DNA of 64,000 bases from Pseudomaricurvus alcaniphilus (GCF_011440395.1 NZ_JAAOIX010000006.1:235110-299109), one strand, 5' to 3'; positions 53,981 to 63,816 are shown, numbered from the stretch's first letter. Numbers and translations: made by a program. Notes: a model not told the origin generated them from the letters alone.

Positions 53981-55171
53981 ATGCTAAGATATCTTATTCT
54001 CAATGTGTGTTTACTGCTTGTGGCCCAACAGCCCCTGGCTGAAGTTATTCATAGCGACAAGCATATCCAGCTTGCGCGGGAAGTAGCCACCAAATCGATA
54101 GTCCTGTTAAAAAATGCCAACAACACCCTGCCGCTTGCAAAGACTATTAGAGTTCCCTACGTGACCGGGCCCTTTGCCGCGTCTTCCGACATGTTGATCG
54201 GTAATTACTATGGCATATCCGATAGCCTGGTAACTATTCTGGAGGGGATCGCAGCCAAGGTATCCTTGGGTACATCGTTAAATTACCGCAGTGGCGCCTT
54301 ACCCTTTCACAAGAATATTAATCCCCTCAACTGGGCGCCGAATGTTGCTAAAACAGCGGATGCTGTTATCGCCGTGGTTGGACTGTCAGCGGATATGGAG
54401 GGGGAGGAGGTGGATGCGATTGCCTCAGCGGCCAGGGGAGATCGGGTCGACATTTCCCTTCCACCAAACCAAGTCGATTACGTTAAACAATTGGCCGAAA
54501 ACAAAAAAGGGCCTCTGATACTGGTCGTCGCTTCCGGCAGTCCGGTTGATTTGAGTGAGTTGCTGCCACTGGCCGAAGCCGTACTGTGGATAGGATACCC
54601 GGGTGAACAAGGCGGTAATGCTGTAGCCGACGTCTTGTTTGGCGATGCAAACCCGTCCGGTCACCTGCCGCTGACGTTTCCAAAATCGCTCCAGGACCTG
54701 CCAGCCTACGATAACTATTCTATGGCGGGCCGAACCTACAAGTTTATGTCAGCGCCGGCCCTTTATCCTTTTGGTTTTGGGCTGTCCTATACAACGTTCA
54801 GCTTTAATCAACTTAAACTGGAGCAGCGCAGAATCGATGAGGGTAGCCCGCTGCGTTTTAGCGTTGAAGTAGAGAATACCGGCACTGTACCAGGCGAAAC
54901 TGTGCTGCAGGCCTATCTCTCTGCAAACGTCCCGGGTGAAAATGAGGCGATAACCCAACTGAAGGTCTTCCAGCGGGTCAGTCTGGCCGCGAAGGAAAAG
55001 CGTCGAGTTGAGCTGATCATTGACAGTAAATCGCTGTATATCGTCAATGAGGCCGGCGCAAGAGTATGGCCAGAAGGAGAATATACCCTGGCGGTCGGGA
55101 ACTCGCTGCCCTCCAGTCGCAGCATCGAATTGGGTGCCGCTGAACATCAGTACCAGGTTGTGGCGTTTTAG
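53981..55171 (+). CDS. exported free-standing GH3 C-terminal domain
   Basis: The 396-residue protein has a signal peptide (about 1-20) and then begins directly at the GH3 second domain: LAREVATKSIVLLKNANNTLPL. It continues through the NYYG segment of beta-xylosidase-like GH3 enzymes, AVVGLSADMEGEE with the expected acid/base region, GYPGEQGGNAVADVLFG and a closing fibronectin-like domain. The whole N-terminal barrel with the nucleophile Asp is missing, yet the frame is open and the signal peptide intact. It may be a binding or helper protein, part of a split enzyme, or a decaying gene. I prefer the ATG at 53981 because it gives a clean signal peptide. Confidence 0.75.
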   Translation: MLRYLILNVCLLLVAQQPLAEVIHSDKHIQLAREVATKSIVLLKNANNTLPLAKTIRVPYVTGPFAASSDMLIGNYYGISDSLVTILEGIAAKVSLGTSLNYRSGALPFHKNINPLNWAPNVAKTADAVIAVVGLSADMEGEEVDAIASAARGDRVDISLPPNQVDYVKQLAENKKGPLILVVASGSPVDLSELLPLAEAVLWIGYPGEQGGNAVADVLFGDANPSGHLPLTFPKSLQDLPAYDNYSMAGRTYKFMSAPALYPFGFGLSYTTFSFNQLKLEQRRIDEGSPLRFSVEVENTGTVPGETVLQAYLSANVPGENEAITQLKVFQRVSLAAKEKRRVELIIDSKSLYIVNEAGARVWPEGEYTLAVGNSLPSSRSIELGAAEHQYQVVAF

Positions 55172-55209
55172 CCAGGCCAGGCCGCGATATTGGAGCAGAA
55201 AAATAGCCG

Positions 55210-55221
55210 TTAAACGTTTTA
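55210..55221. promoter_or_regulatory. LacI-like palindrome before sulfatase 2
   Basis: TTAAACGTTTTA matches the palindrome at 43589-43600 at eleven of twelve positions and lies about 60 bp before the sulfatase start. Confidence 0.4.
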
Positions 55222-55279
55222 GCTTGGGCCAGTAGTTTACACCTGGCAACTAAGGACTTACCGAGAGCCCGAATACTGT

Positions 55280-57220
55280 ATGGTTATGATTAGGATTTTT
55301 TTCGTATTCGTTATTGCGATCCCCGTGCTTTTAACAGGTTGCAATCATTACCCGTCCCAGACAGATCGAACCAGTCGACCCCCGGCTGAGGTTGCCGCAG
55401 TCAACCGGGGCGTTTCGCTGTCGGAGCTGGAACGACCCAGCCAAAAGCCCAATATCCTTTGGATTATCACTGACGACCAACGGCCGGACTCTATCTCAGC
55501 CTATAACCGTGCGGTTTATGGCACCAACAATAGCCCTTTGGGTTATGTAGAATCACCAAACGTTGACAAGCTTGCCGCGCAAGGAGTGCTGTTTACCAAG
55601 GCATTTAACAATTCTCCGGTTTGTGGCCCGTCACGAGGCTCAATGCATTCTGGCCGATATCCGTTCAGAAACGGTCATTATGCCTTCGAATTAACGCATC
55701 AGGAGCCTGATTTTGTTAAGCCGACAGTGTCACAAACCATGCGTGCAAACGGCTATGCTACGTCGGTATTTGGAAAATCAGACAGCTATATTTATAAGTG
55801 GGGCCCAGGCCAGGGCTTTCATGATGCCAACCTGTTTGATTATAAAGTTCATTTTAAACACGATATTCAACAAAATGGATTTGGCGATCTGTACACCAAA
55901 GCCGGTTACAACGAGAACAACGAAATAGTCGGCTATACCGAGAACGTTCAATATCCCGATGGCGAGAAAAGATCCTATTACTTGAAGCGCCAGGATGGTC
56001 CACTAACGAAGGAAGATATTGCCGGTAAAGAACAGAGCAATAAGGAATTCGATTTGATTCGTTCCTATACTCGAGGTGGCAATAAAGACCTGATTCTTGC
56101 CGGGGTAAACCCCAAGCCAGCTGGTGAAACGGTCGACGCGTATATCGTGAAAGAGATGATAAGCTATTTGGAAAACTCGAATAGATCCTTTAAAAACAGT
56201 TGGGATAAAACTGAGAAGGGCGCAGATACGACAAAACCACAATTTATCAATTTAGGTTTTCATTTGCCCCATACCCCGGTATTGCCGCCGAAGTCATTCA
56301 GGGATCGTTTTAAAGACAAGGTTTACGAAATTCCTGATTTTGATAAAAAAGCAGAACTTGAGAAGCTTCCACCGCAGTTGTTGCAGCTATATAACGCCAT
56401 GAAGGTAGATGGTTTCACCGATGAGGAAAAGCAACAGGCAATCCGGGATTATTATGCTTTTTGCGCCTACGGTGATTCCCTGATTGGCGATGCTGTGGAA
56501 GCCTTTATAAAGTACAGTACAGATAACAATCAGGAATATTTAATTATTTTTGCGATTGGTGATCATGGTTGGCATTTGGGTGAGCAGGGTATCGAGGCCA
56601 AATTTGGACCCTGGGTGCAGTCAGTTAACAATGCGGCCATTGTTGTATCTTCTATTAAGAAGCTTGTTCCCGCAAACAGGGTTAATCACGATTTGGTTGA
56701 GTTTGTTGATTTTGCACCCACCATTTTGAATGCTGGCGGTGTTAATACAGCTGATGAGACGTTTGATTACCTGGATGGAAGTGATCTTATTGATGTATTA
56801 AATGGTAAGGTAAAAAGGGATTACATTTTAGGTGAAATTAATCTGGTTTATGGTCCGCGCGCCTATCTGCACACGGAGCGATTTCGATTCTCCATGAGAA
56901 CCCGGCCACATAGTAATAATATTCTAAAACCAGATCAGTTGGGTAAGGATATTAAGTGGGGTTTAACGGCGCCAGTCGAAGACGTTGAAATGGCTTTGTA
57001 TGACTTGAAGTATGATCCGCTTGAAAAGAATAATGTTGCTAATAGTAAAGAGTATCAAGCGCTTGCTAACTGGTTTCGAAGTAAATTGGGCAATATCGTG
57101 TTAGGTGACGGTCGAATCGAAGCGGATTGGTCACAAGCGAATGTCTATCACTTTAGTGATTTTGCCAAAGGGGCCGATGATAAAAGGGCAGATATACCTG
57201 TTGGATTGATTCCAGATTAA
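55280..57220 (+). CDS. type I sulfatase, lipoprotein (2)
   Basis: The 646-residue protein has a lipobox (LLTGC) and the sulfatase core. Cys115 in [13 protein letters not shown] is the formylglycine site, [14 protein letters not shown] holds metal ligands, and [14 protein letters not shown] follows. It is closer to iduronate-sulfatase-like members (S1_7-type layout) than the first sulfatase and is longer by about 160 residues. The first third has the GC-rich base use of the region, while the rest is clearly A+T-richer, which may mark a recombination point near 55.7 kb. No strong ribosome binding site precedes the ATG; 55286 is an alternative start. Confidence 0.8.
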   Translation: MVMIRIFFVFVIAIPVLLTGCNHYPSQTDRTSRPPAEVAAVNRGVSLSELERPSQKPNILWIITDDQRPDSISAYNRAVYGTNNSPLGYVESPNVDKLAAQGVLFTKAFNNSPVCGPSRGSMHSGRYPFRNGHYAFELTHQEPDFVKPTVSQTMRANGYATSVFGKSDSYIYKWGPGQGFHDANLFDYKVHFKHDIQQNGFGDLYTKAGYNENNEIVGYTENVQYPDGEKRSYYLKRQDGPLTKEDIAGKEQSNKEFDLIRSYTRGGNKDLILAGVNPKPAGETVDAYIVKEMISYLENSNRSFKNSWDKTEKGADTTKPQFINLGFHLPHTPVLPPKSFRDRFKDKVYEIPDFDKKAELEKLPPQLLQLYNAMKVDGFTDEEKQQAIRDYYAFCAYGDSLIGDAVEAFIKYSTDNNQEYLIIFAIGDHGWHLGEQGIEAKFGPWVQSVNNAAIVVSSIKKLVPANRVNHDLVEFVDFAPTILNAGGVNTADETFDYLDGSDLIDVLNGKVKRDYILGEINLVYGPRAYLHTERFRFSMRTRPHSNNILKPDQLGKDIKWGLTAPVEDVEMALYDLKYDPLEKNNVANSKEYQALANWFRSKLGNIVLGDGRIEADWSQANVYHFSDFAKGADDKRADIPVGLIPD

Positions 57221-57273
57221 GGCTCAGTAAAGTATGGGTTGGCGCGGCGGTAATACACCTGGTTTAGCGCGGC

Positions 57274-57442
57274 GGCCCGGTGGGTGTACCCTGCCAGACC
57301 GGCCGCAGGCTCTCCGCGCTTTTCGCGCTCCCGGAAACTCACTTCGCTGGCGCTACGTTCAAACATCCGTCCGCGAAAGCCCGAAAAGCGCGGAGAGCCT
57401 AAACGCGACCTGATTGGTCTGGCAGGGCACACCCACCGAGCC
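57274..57442. repeat. large nested inverted repeat element
   Basis: The outer arms 57274-57300 and 57416-57442 are complementary at 25 of 27 positions (core CCTGCCAGACC/GGTCTGGCAGG). The inner arms 57308-57325 and 57382-57399 pair perfectly over 18 bp (GGCTCTCCGCGCTTTTCG). A further copy of the right outer arm is at about 57541-57559, and a copy of the left half is at 63817-63863. No transposase ORF is inside, so it looks like a miniature inverted-repeat element or a REP-like unit. Confidence 0.7.
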
Positions 57443-57601
57443 TTGACCAGGCATCGAGCGAGATTCCTGGAAAAAGACAAAAATAAAGATAATGAGGTCC
57501 TCGCGATACAAAACACCGCGATTCTCTGTGATTTCTGACTGGTCTGGCAGGGCGCACCGATCAGAGTTTGAGCAGATCTCAGTTCTTTAAGCTACCCATG
57601 A

Positions 57602-57907
57602 GGGCGTATCGAGGCACTGTTCTTTGTCTACTTCCTCGCCTTGTTGGTCCAGGCCCTGATCGAACGGGAACTGCGCCAGAATATGCAGCGGAAGGTTATC
57701 AAGGCATTGCCTCTGTACCCTGAGGAGCGCAATACACAACGTCCCACTGCCGAGCAGATCTATCGCTTGTTCAGCCTTGCCCAGCGCCATACGCTTGCCC
57801 ATGAGGGGAAACGCATCCGTACATTCGATCCGGAACTGACGCAACTGCAGAATCAGGTAATGACATTGCTCGGCGTGCCGGAGGATGCCTATAGAGAGAA
57901 ATTCTAA
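57602..57907 (+). pseudogene. transposase C-terminal remnant (IS1634/IS4-like)
   Basis: A frame of about 100 codons gives ALFFVYFLALLVQALIERELR, then ALPLYPEERNTQRPTAEQI, then TFDPELTQLQNQVMTLLGVP. This is the C-terminal end of IS1634-type DDE transposases. A stop codon (57599-57601) and the absence of any upstream homologous frame show that the catalytic part is gone. It marks an old insertion at the edge of the A+T-rich segment. Confidence 0.65.
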
Positions 57908-58017
57908 CGAAAAAAGGCGCCGATAAATGCCGATTTATTGTCGTCGAGATGTGCGGAATGTAAGGTAAGACCACTCGGTAGTGGCCAGATACTTAGGGAG
58001 TATAAGCTTTGTTAAAA

Positions 58018-58047
58018 AAATTAGCCTGCTCTTTTAGGAGGCTAATT
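58018..58047. terminator. hairpin with A/T tracts on both sides
   Basis: TTAGCC/GGCTAA with flanking A7 and T4 tracts could end transcription in either direction. It is the farthest of three hairpins downstream of the GH16 gene. Confidence 0.6.
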
Positions 58048-58127
58048 TTCTGTAAATGTATAGCAGATTGAACATAGGCTCTGGTATGGGCTTCATCAAC
58101 TTACACCTTGAAAATGAATAGTTAATA

Positions 58128-58165
58128 AAAAAGGTTCATACAAGTTAGCTCGTATGAACCTTTTT
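58128..58165. terminator. strong bidirectional terminator
   Basis: AAAAAGGTTCATAC and GTATGAACCTTTTT pair perfectly over 14 bp around a ten-base loop, about 35 bp after the GH16 stop codon read leftwards. Confidence 0.85.
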
Positions 58166-58170
58166 AATGT

Positions 58171-58199
58171 AACCAACAATAAGTTACTTATTGTTGGTT
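58171..58199. terminator. hairpin directly after the GH16 stop
   Basis: AACCAACAATAAGT and its complement form a stem of about 12 bp that touches the GH16 stop codon. Lacking a long T-run on the minus strand, it may protect the transcript end rather than stop transcription. Confidence 0.6.
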
Positions 58200-60704
58200 T
58201 TACTCAGAGCATTGTGGTCGAGTACATAAACTTCTGATTGCACTTACATCACTTTGGTGTACCTTACCGTCACCATTAAAGTCAAACTCGGCTCTATGTA
58301 AAGCTGGATCTTTTAGCGCGAGTACAAAAAATGAAATATCTTTTCTATCGACATCTTGGTCACCATCAAAGTCACCTAACACACCGTAAACAGCATCATT
58401 AGGGAAATCATCTCTAATATCAAGCACACCGTCATTATCATCGTCTGAATCTAACGCATCTCCAATTCCGTCCATATCATAATCATTGTCAATATTTAGA
58501 CGTCCAATTCCAGCGTTGTAAGCATTACCATCAGTGGATTGAAATTGTGCAAATAGGAAATAGAAATTTCCTTCCGGTAACTCATTAGTTGGTGTTAATC
58601 CGGCCAGAGAAATAGATACAGTTGATGTTGCTGTTTGCTCACCAATAACGCTAGTGTCATCAACAATTACGTCTTTAACCAAGCTCCAGTTAGAGCGTAG
58701 TTCACGTAAATAAACTCTTACACCACCGAAATCATCCGCTATGGTATGACCCGTTCCAGCTTCAACATTCAAAGTAACGTCTAGAGAGCTAGTGGTTAAG
58801 TGGGTCGGCACTTTGTACTTAGATATATCATCAAAAATCAGAGAAGGCGCTACAGGCGCAGGCTCTTCATCATCGGTACAACCCTCGCACAGTAATTTAA
58901 AGGTACGAACATATTCATATGAAGTCGTTCTTTGCTCTTCTGTTCCTGCTTTAACCATGCCACCATCTTCTGGCACTGGGTTCCAGTCATATGTTTCAAT
59001 GGCCATTTGAATCCACATTTTCTGATCAAACGCAACGGGGTGGGTTACTGTGTAGGCATACTGTCCGTCAAGATATAGATCTATTTCACTAGGTGATTTC
59101 CAGTGAGCACCGTAAATAAAATATCTGTCTGATGTTTTTCTGCCCGCAGGCACATCAACAGACCCCGAATTTTGATTCGATTCGTTACAGCCAGTTTGGC
59201 GGTGAATCATATTGGAGTGGTAAATATGATCCCAATCTAGTGCCCATTGAGACGTTAATCCCGGATTAATTTTACCAACCGTTTCCTGAATATCGATTTC
59301 AAATTTTTTGGTGCAATCCTTATTGTTACTCATTAACCAAAACGTTGAAGACATCTCCGTTTGGTTAGCTTTCATTTTAGTCTCAAAGTAGTATGAAATG
59401 CCGTCACTTGGTGCTTTAGTTGGAGTGATCGAGCGAATAATAGCCCCTTTGTACTGGTAAAGCTCGAATAGAGGATTGCCATTTTCATCTTTATAAGGCG
59501 TCTCAATCCACTGAGCACCGCCTACTAATTCATCAACGGTTATTTTCAATTTTCCGTTGTCTACGCTAATGGTATCCGTTGTAAATAAACCTGGCGGTCT
59601 GCCAATCCAGGTCCAGTCATTACCGACAGGCTCTACTTGCCACTTAACGGTATCAATTACAGAAGCGTTAAATTCATCAGACATAGCCTCAACAAGGTGC
59701 CAATTCTTACCTTCAAATACAGGCTTATTTTCACCTTGGAAGAATGGGACATTTACAATAGCTCCAATAGTTTCATCTTTTGGCTCTGGATCCATGTCAT
59801 CCGGCATGCCATCGTTATCATCATCAGTGTCAACCAGATCACTAATATCATCATTATCGAAGTCAGTATCAATAATGATTCCAGCAATGCTATTATTGTA
59901 GCGGACGCCGTTAGAAGACAAGAATTCTGCAAATAAGTAATAGAAATTACCTTCAGGTAACTCACTGGTTGTTACCAGTCCTTGTAGCGGAAGGTAAACG
60001 GTAGATGTCGCATGTTCTTCGCCAATAACGCTCTCATCGTAAACAATTACGTCGTTAACAACGCTCCAGTTAGAAGTCAGCTCTCGCAAGTAAACTTTAA
60101 GGCCTCCAAGCCCGTTCGTAATGGTATTTCCTGAGCCTGATTCTAAACTAAAGGTAGCTGTAAGCGCCCCTGTATTGGCATAAATTCCATTTTTGATTTC
60201 AGAGGAATTAGTGATAGAAAGAGATGGCTCTCTATAACCAGCTTGGATAGTAATTCCTGCAATGGACGCTGTTTGTGCACTGCCATCATCAGCAAAAAAT
60301 TTAACAAATAAGTAGTAAAAATTCCCACCTGGTAGCTCATAAGTTGGCGTTAAACCTCTTAGTGGAATTTCAACAGTCGATGTGCCACTGGTTGTACCTA
60401 TCGCATTCGTATCATTAACTATAGTATCGTTAATTACTTGCCAGTCTGAATTTAGTTCTCGTAAAAAAAACTGTATACCACTGAGTTGGTTAGTTACTGT
60501 ATTACCAGTGCCTGCTTGATAATTCACAGTAACAGGCAGTACACCCGTATTTTCATATATGGTGCTGGTGTATTTAGACCTATCATCAAAAATTAAAGAG
60601 GCTGGTACTGTTTCGCCGGCGTCGATTTCTGCATATGCTTGAATGGAATGAAATGGCAAAGCTAGAACCACAATTAAATTAAATATTACCCTCAATTTTT
60701 TCAT
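58200..60704 (-). CDS. GH16 agarase/porphyranase-like enzyme with calcium-binding and repeat domains
   Basis: The 834-residue secreted protein has a signal peptide (1-26). Two copies of an unrecognised domain of about 115 residues follow (about 37-150 and 158-270; SLIFDD..., FLRELNSDW, ELPGGNFYYLF). Next are a thrombospondin-3-type calcium repeat (DTDDDNDGMPDD) and the GH16 domain (about 335-600) with E-I-D-I-Q-E, giving nucleophile Glu469 and acid/base Glu474. A third copy of the repeat domain (about 620-735), a second calcium repeat and a dockerin-like EF-hand pair (FDGDQDVDRKD, FNGDGKVHQSD) close it. An endo-acting agarase or porphyranase is likely. The gene is A+T-rich and runs opposite to the agarases, suggesting later acquisition. 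Confidence 0.8.
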   Translation of the reverse strand: MKKLRVIFNLIVVLALPFHSIQAYAEIDAGETVPASLIFDDRSKYTSTIYENTGVLPVTVNYQAGTGNTVTNQLSGIQFFLRELNSDWQVINDTIVNDTNAIGTTSGTSTVEIPLRGLTPTYELPGGNFYYLFVKFFADDGSAQTASIAGITIQAGYREPSLSITNSSEIKNGIYANTGALTATFSLESGSGNTITNGLGGLKVYLRELTSNWSVVNDVIVYDESVIGEEHATSTVYLPLQGLVTTSELPEGNFYYLFAEFLSSNGVRYNNSIAGIIIDTDFDNDDISDLVDTDDDNDGMPDDMDPEPKDETIGAIVNVPFFQGENKPVFEGKNWHLVEAMSDEFNASVIDTVKWQVEPVGNDWTWIGRPPGLFTTDTISVDNGKLKITVDELVGGAQWIETPYKDENGNPLFELYQYKGAIIRSITPTKAPSDGISYYFETKMKANQTEMSSTFWLMSNNKDCTKKFEIDIQETVGKINPGLTSQWALDWDHIYHSNMIHRQTGCNESNQNSGSVDVPAGRKTSDRYFIYGAHWKSPSEIDLYLDGQYAYTVTHPVAFDQKMWIQMAIETYDWNPVPEDGGMVKAGTEEQRTTSYEYVRTFKLLCEGCTDDEEPAPVAPSLIFDDISKYKVPTHLTTSSLDVTLNVEAGTGHTIADDFGGVRVYLRELRSNWSLVKDVIVDDTSVIGEQTATSTVSISLAGLTPTNELPEGNFYFLFAQFQSTDGNAYNAGIGRLNIDNDYDMDGIGDALDSDDDNDGVLDIRDDFPNDAVYGVLGDFDGDQDVDRKDISFFVLALKDPALHRAEFDFNGDGKVHQSDVSAIRSLCTRPQCSE

Positions 60705-60794
60705 GTAGGTTTCTCAGTGATGAAGTTAATAAGATGTTCTTTTATGGGTTTTATGTTAACTATAATTAAATTCATTGCGAACTGTCGAATGTAT

Positions 60795-60806
60795 ATTGTC
60801 AACAAA
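60795..60806. promoter_or_regulatory. weak operator-like site before GH16
   Basis: ATTGTCAACAAA matches the palindrome at ten of twelve positions. Read leftwards it contains TTGACA, so it may simply be a -35 box for the GH16 gene, which starts 91 bp away. Confidence 0.35.
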
Positions 60807-60889
60807 AACAATTAGAGTATAAAATGGCCTCATAGTCAAGACAGGGCTTCGGTGTTTGTCAACGAGGTTGTGTGTGCCAAACAGCAGGT

Positions 60890-60924
60890 CGACAAAATAT
60901 TTCTGCCATAACTGATATAAAACC
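60890..60924 (+). repeat. dispersed 35-bp repeat, copy B
   Basis: This is the partner of 49930-49964 in the same orientation. It lies between the GH16 and GH3 genes. Confidence 0.6.
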
Positions 60925-60978
60925 TGGTCCGAGAAAAGAGTGACCCACTTGCATGGGCCACTGCATCTCCAGCGGCAG

Positions 60979-63615
60979 CTATTTCGACTTAGCTACAATC
61001 TTCTCGACCACAAATGAAGGTTTGCCGCCTGGTGGAATAATCTTAATGGCGCGATTTTTAACTTCTCCCGCCAGAGTTTTTACTCTTAAGCGAACTGGCT
61101 TTCCGTATTCCGGTGGAATGGGGATTTTGATATCCAGGCTTCGCTGTTTGTTCAGAATGGTGTACGTCGCAATTTTCGCACCCGCCATAGAGGTCTCGAT
61201 GATGGCCTCTTTCGTTGCATGTTCAAAGTGAAGCACTGCATCCCAGGTATTCACATAGAACCCTGGATCGACAAAGGTAATCTCATACTCTTCCCAGGTT
61301 AGACCATCATCTTCCTCACCCTTGGCAAAAGCAATCGTTTGTTTCCCCGCATATAGATAATCCCATGCTAGCTTTCTCTTGGGATCGCTGGCCTTAAAGT
61401 ATCCGCCTTTGTTCCCCCCAACTCGAGCAATGGGGACTACACCGCCAGCAACGCTTACCGTTTTCGTTGCTGATATATGGTTGCTTGAGTTACCCACCAT
61501 GATCTCAAAATCTCCTGCTTCAACAACATAGTCATTGGCGGCAGTGTCATAGTGAGAGAAGGCTTCATAGGGAATAGTAATCTCTACTGGGACGCTCTTG
61601 CCTGCAGGAACAGAGACCCTCTTAAAGCCTTTGAGTGCTTTCTTAGGCACCTTCTTCGAAGAGCTCACATCTTTCACGTAGACCTGAACCACCTCATCGC
61701 CATCTCGAACACCCGTATTGGCCACTTTCACTAAAACGCGTAACACTCCTTGGGCCGGAACAGAGCGTGAGCTGACTTCGACATCTTCAATTGTGAAACT
61801 CGTATAGCTTAAGCCATAGCCAAAGGGGTAGAGCGGCTCGCCATCAAAGTACATATAGGTGCGGCTATTCTGTACGTTGTAGTCCTGGAAGTCGGGCAGA
61901 TCCGCATCCGACTTGAACCAGGTCGAACATAACTTACCACCAGGATTAACCTTGCCAAATAGTACATTAGCCAGGGCGTGTCCCTGCTCCTGCCCATTCG
62001 GCCATGCACATACGATTGCTGGAAGATTCTCTTGCTCCCAGGCAATAGCCGTTGGCCCACTTGGTACTAGCACCAGGATGATATTGGGGTTGACCTTCTG
62101 CACCGCTTTAATGAGCTTGTGCTGATTACCGGGGAGTTGAATCGAGCTTCTATCTCTGTTTTCCGTAGATGTTGTCTCATCATTTCCAACCACAAGAATA
62201 ACGGTTTCAGCCTTCCTGGCGACTTCCACTGCCTCGGCAATTTTCCAGGCGTCATCTTTGTGAGCAGTCACTTCACAGCCGGGTGCGAAGCTGATTGCCG
62301 CATTGGTTGCACTCTTCAAGCCATCAAGAGGAGAGACCTTGCTATTAGGAAAGCCAGAGTAGATACCCATCCAACATTTGTCTGCAAACGGTCCAATGAG
62401 GGCAATGCTATCCACATCCTGCTTCAAGGGAAGTACATTGTCATTCTTTAATAACACGATGGACTGCTCGGCGGCTTTACGAGCCAGCTGCTTATGAGCG
62501 TCACACTCTAGTACGCTTTGGGGGATCTTCGAGTAGGGGTTCAGCGAGGGCTCATCAAAATCTCCCGTCATAAATCTCAAGCGAAGCAATCTATGAACTG
62601 AAATATCCAGCTCTTTCTCTGTTAAGAGGCCTTGCTCTATGGCTGGCTTAAGTGCGACCACCATAGGCGCCTGCCTGTTGTCGTTTCTGAAGCACTCCTG
62701 ATCGACGCCAGCTTTGATTGCCATCGCTGCAGCTTCTGGCTGGCTTTTGGCGTATTTCATTCTTATTTGCAGCCCCTCGACAGCGGCCCAGTCTGCGATA
62801 ACATAGCCCTTAAAGCCCCATTCATCACGCAGCACCTCATTGACGAGCCAGTTATGAGCAGAGCATGGAATGCCATTGAGGCCATTCAAGCCTGTCATGA
62901 TCCCAGTGGCCTCTTCATCTACGATGCAAGTCTTATAAGCAGGGAAGTAGTACTCATATAGATCTTTCGTGCTTACTCGAGAGTGACTCCACTCCCGTTT
63001 TGTCTCAACATTATTCGCAACGTAATGTTTGACCGTGGTAACCGTCTTTGTATATTTTAGGTCGTTACCCTGCATACCACGAACATACATTCTGGAAATT
63101 TCAGACATTAAATGGGGGTCTTCACTGTAGCATTCACCGTTACGGCCCCACCTTGGATCACGAGCCATATTGACGGTGGGCGCAAACATCATAACCTCTT
63201 TCTCGCCCGTATTTTTCAGTGCTCTGGCTTCATTCGAAATTGCGGTTGCCACATCGAACATTAAATCCGGATTCCAGGTGCTACCCATGGCGATGTTCTG
63301 GGGGAACTGGGTACAGTTCCATGCAATGATCCCGTGCAGAGACTAGCCGTACCACTCAAAGAAGGGAATCCCTAAACGCTCAATGGCCGGGATTCTAGAG
63401 CCACAAAAGCTGACTTTTTCATCTATGGTCATTCTGGACAGCAGGTCATTGGCACGCTCTTCTGCACTTGCACTAGGATCTTTCCATAATTGACCCTTGG
63501 TTGAGCTTTCCTTTGTAAGGAAATTGTTGAATGCGGTGGCGGCGGACAACTGCATCGGTAGAATGCCGAACAACCCCAGGGCAGATGATTTTTTTAAAAA
63601 CTTTCTTCTTTGCAT
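60979..63615 (-). pseudogene. GH3 beta-glycosidase interrupted by one in-frame amber codon
   Basis: The gene would encode 878 residues with a twin-arginine signal (MQRRKFLKKSSALG). A GH3 barrel with nucleophile Asp275 (YVIADWAAVEG) and the KHYVANN and MTGLNGLNGIPC blocks follows. A complete second domain (KAAEQSIVLLKNDN), a fibronectin-like domain and a C-terminal PA14-less extension end it. Codon 91, TAG at 63343-63345, replaces the Glu or Gln expected in the WYG-x-SLHG motif (family form WNEALHG). Frame is kept on both sides, so this is a single point change. Unless suppressed, only a short peptide is made; the downstream ATG at 63288 would give a cytoplasmic 769-residue product lacking the signal. 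It is on the same strand as GH16, 275 bp upstream of it. Confidence 0.8.
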
Positions 63616-63816
63616 GGCCAATTCGCTCCTAATTTACATTCGTTCTTAATTCGGTTTTCTGGAAGCTCAGTTTAGAAGACGGTTAAGATTTCACATCATT
63701 GTTCACGTTTTCATACTACTTTTGTATTCGATTTCTATCATCTTATGTCTCTTACAAAATGCGAAATGTCGCATTGCTTTACTCTTAAATTGTGGGGTAC
63801 GTTTGATCTGTTGACG

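Noticed and set aside
63343..63345. Pyrrolysine-type recoding of TAG
   Set aside because: TAG is used as an ordinary stop in several genes here, including the same GH3 gene, dgoK and the SMP-30 gene, and no pyl genes are seen.
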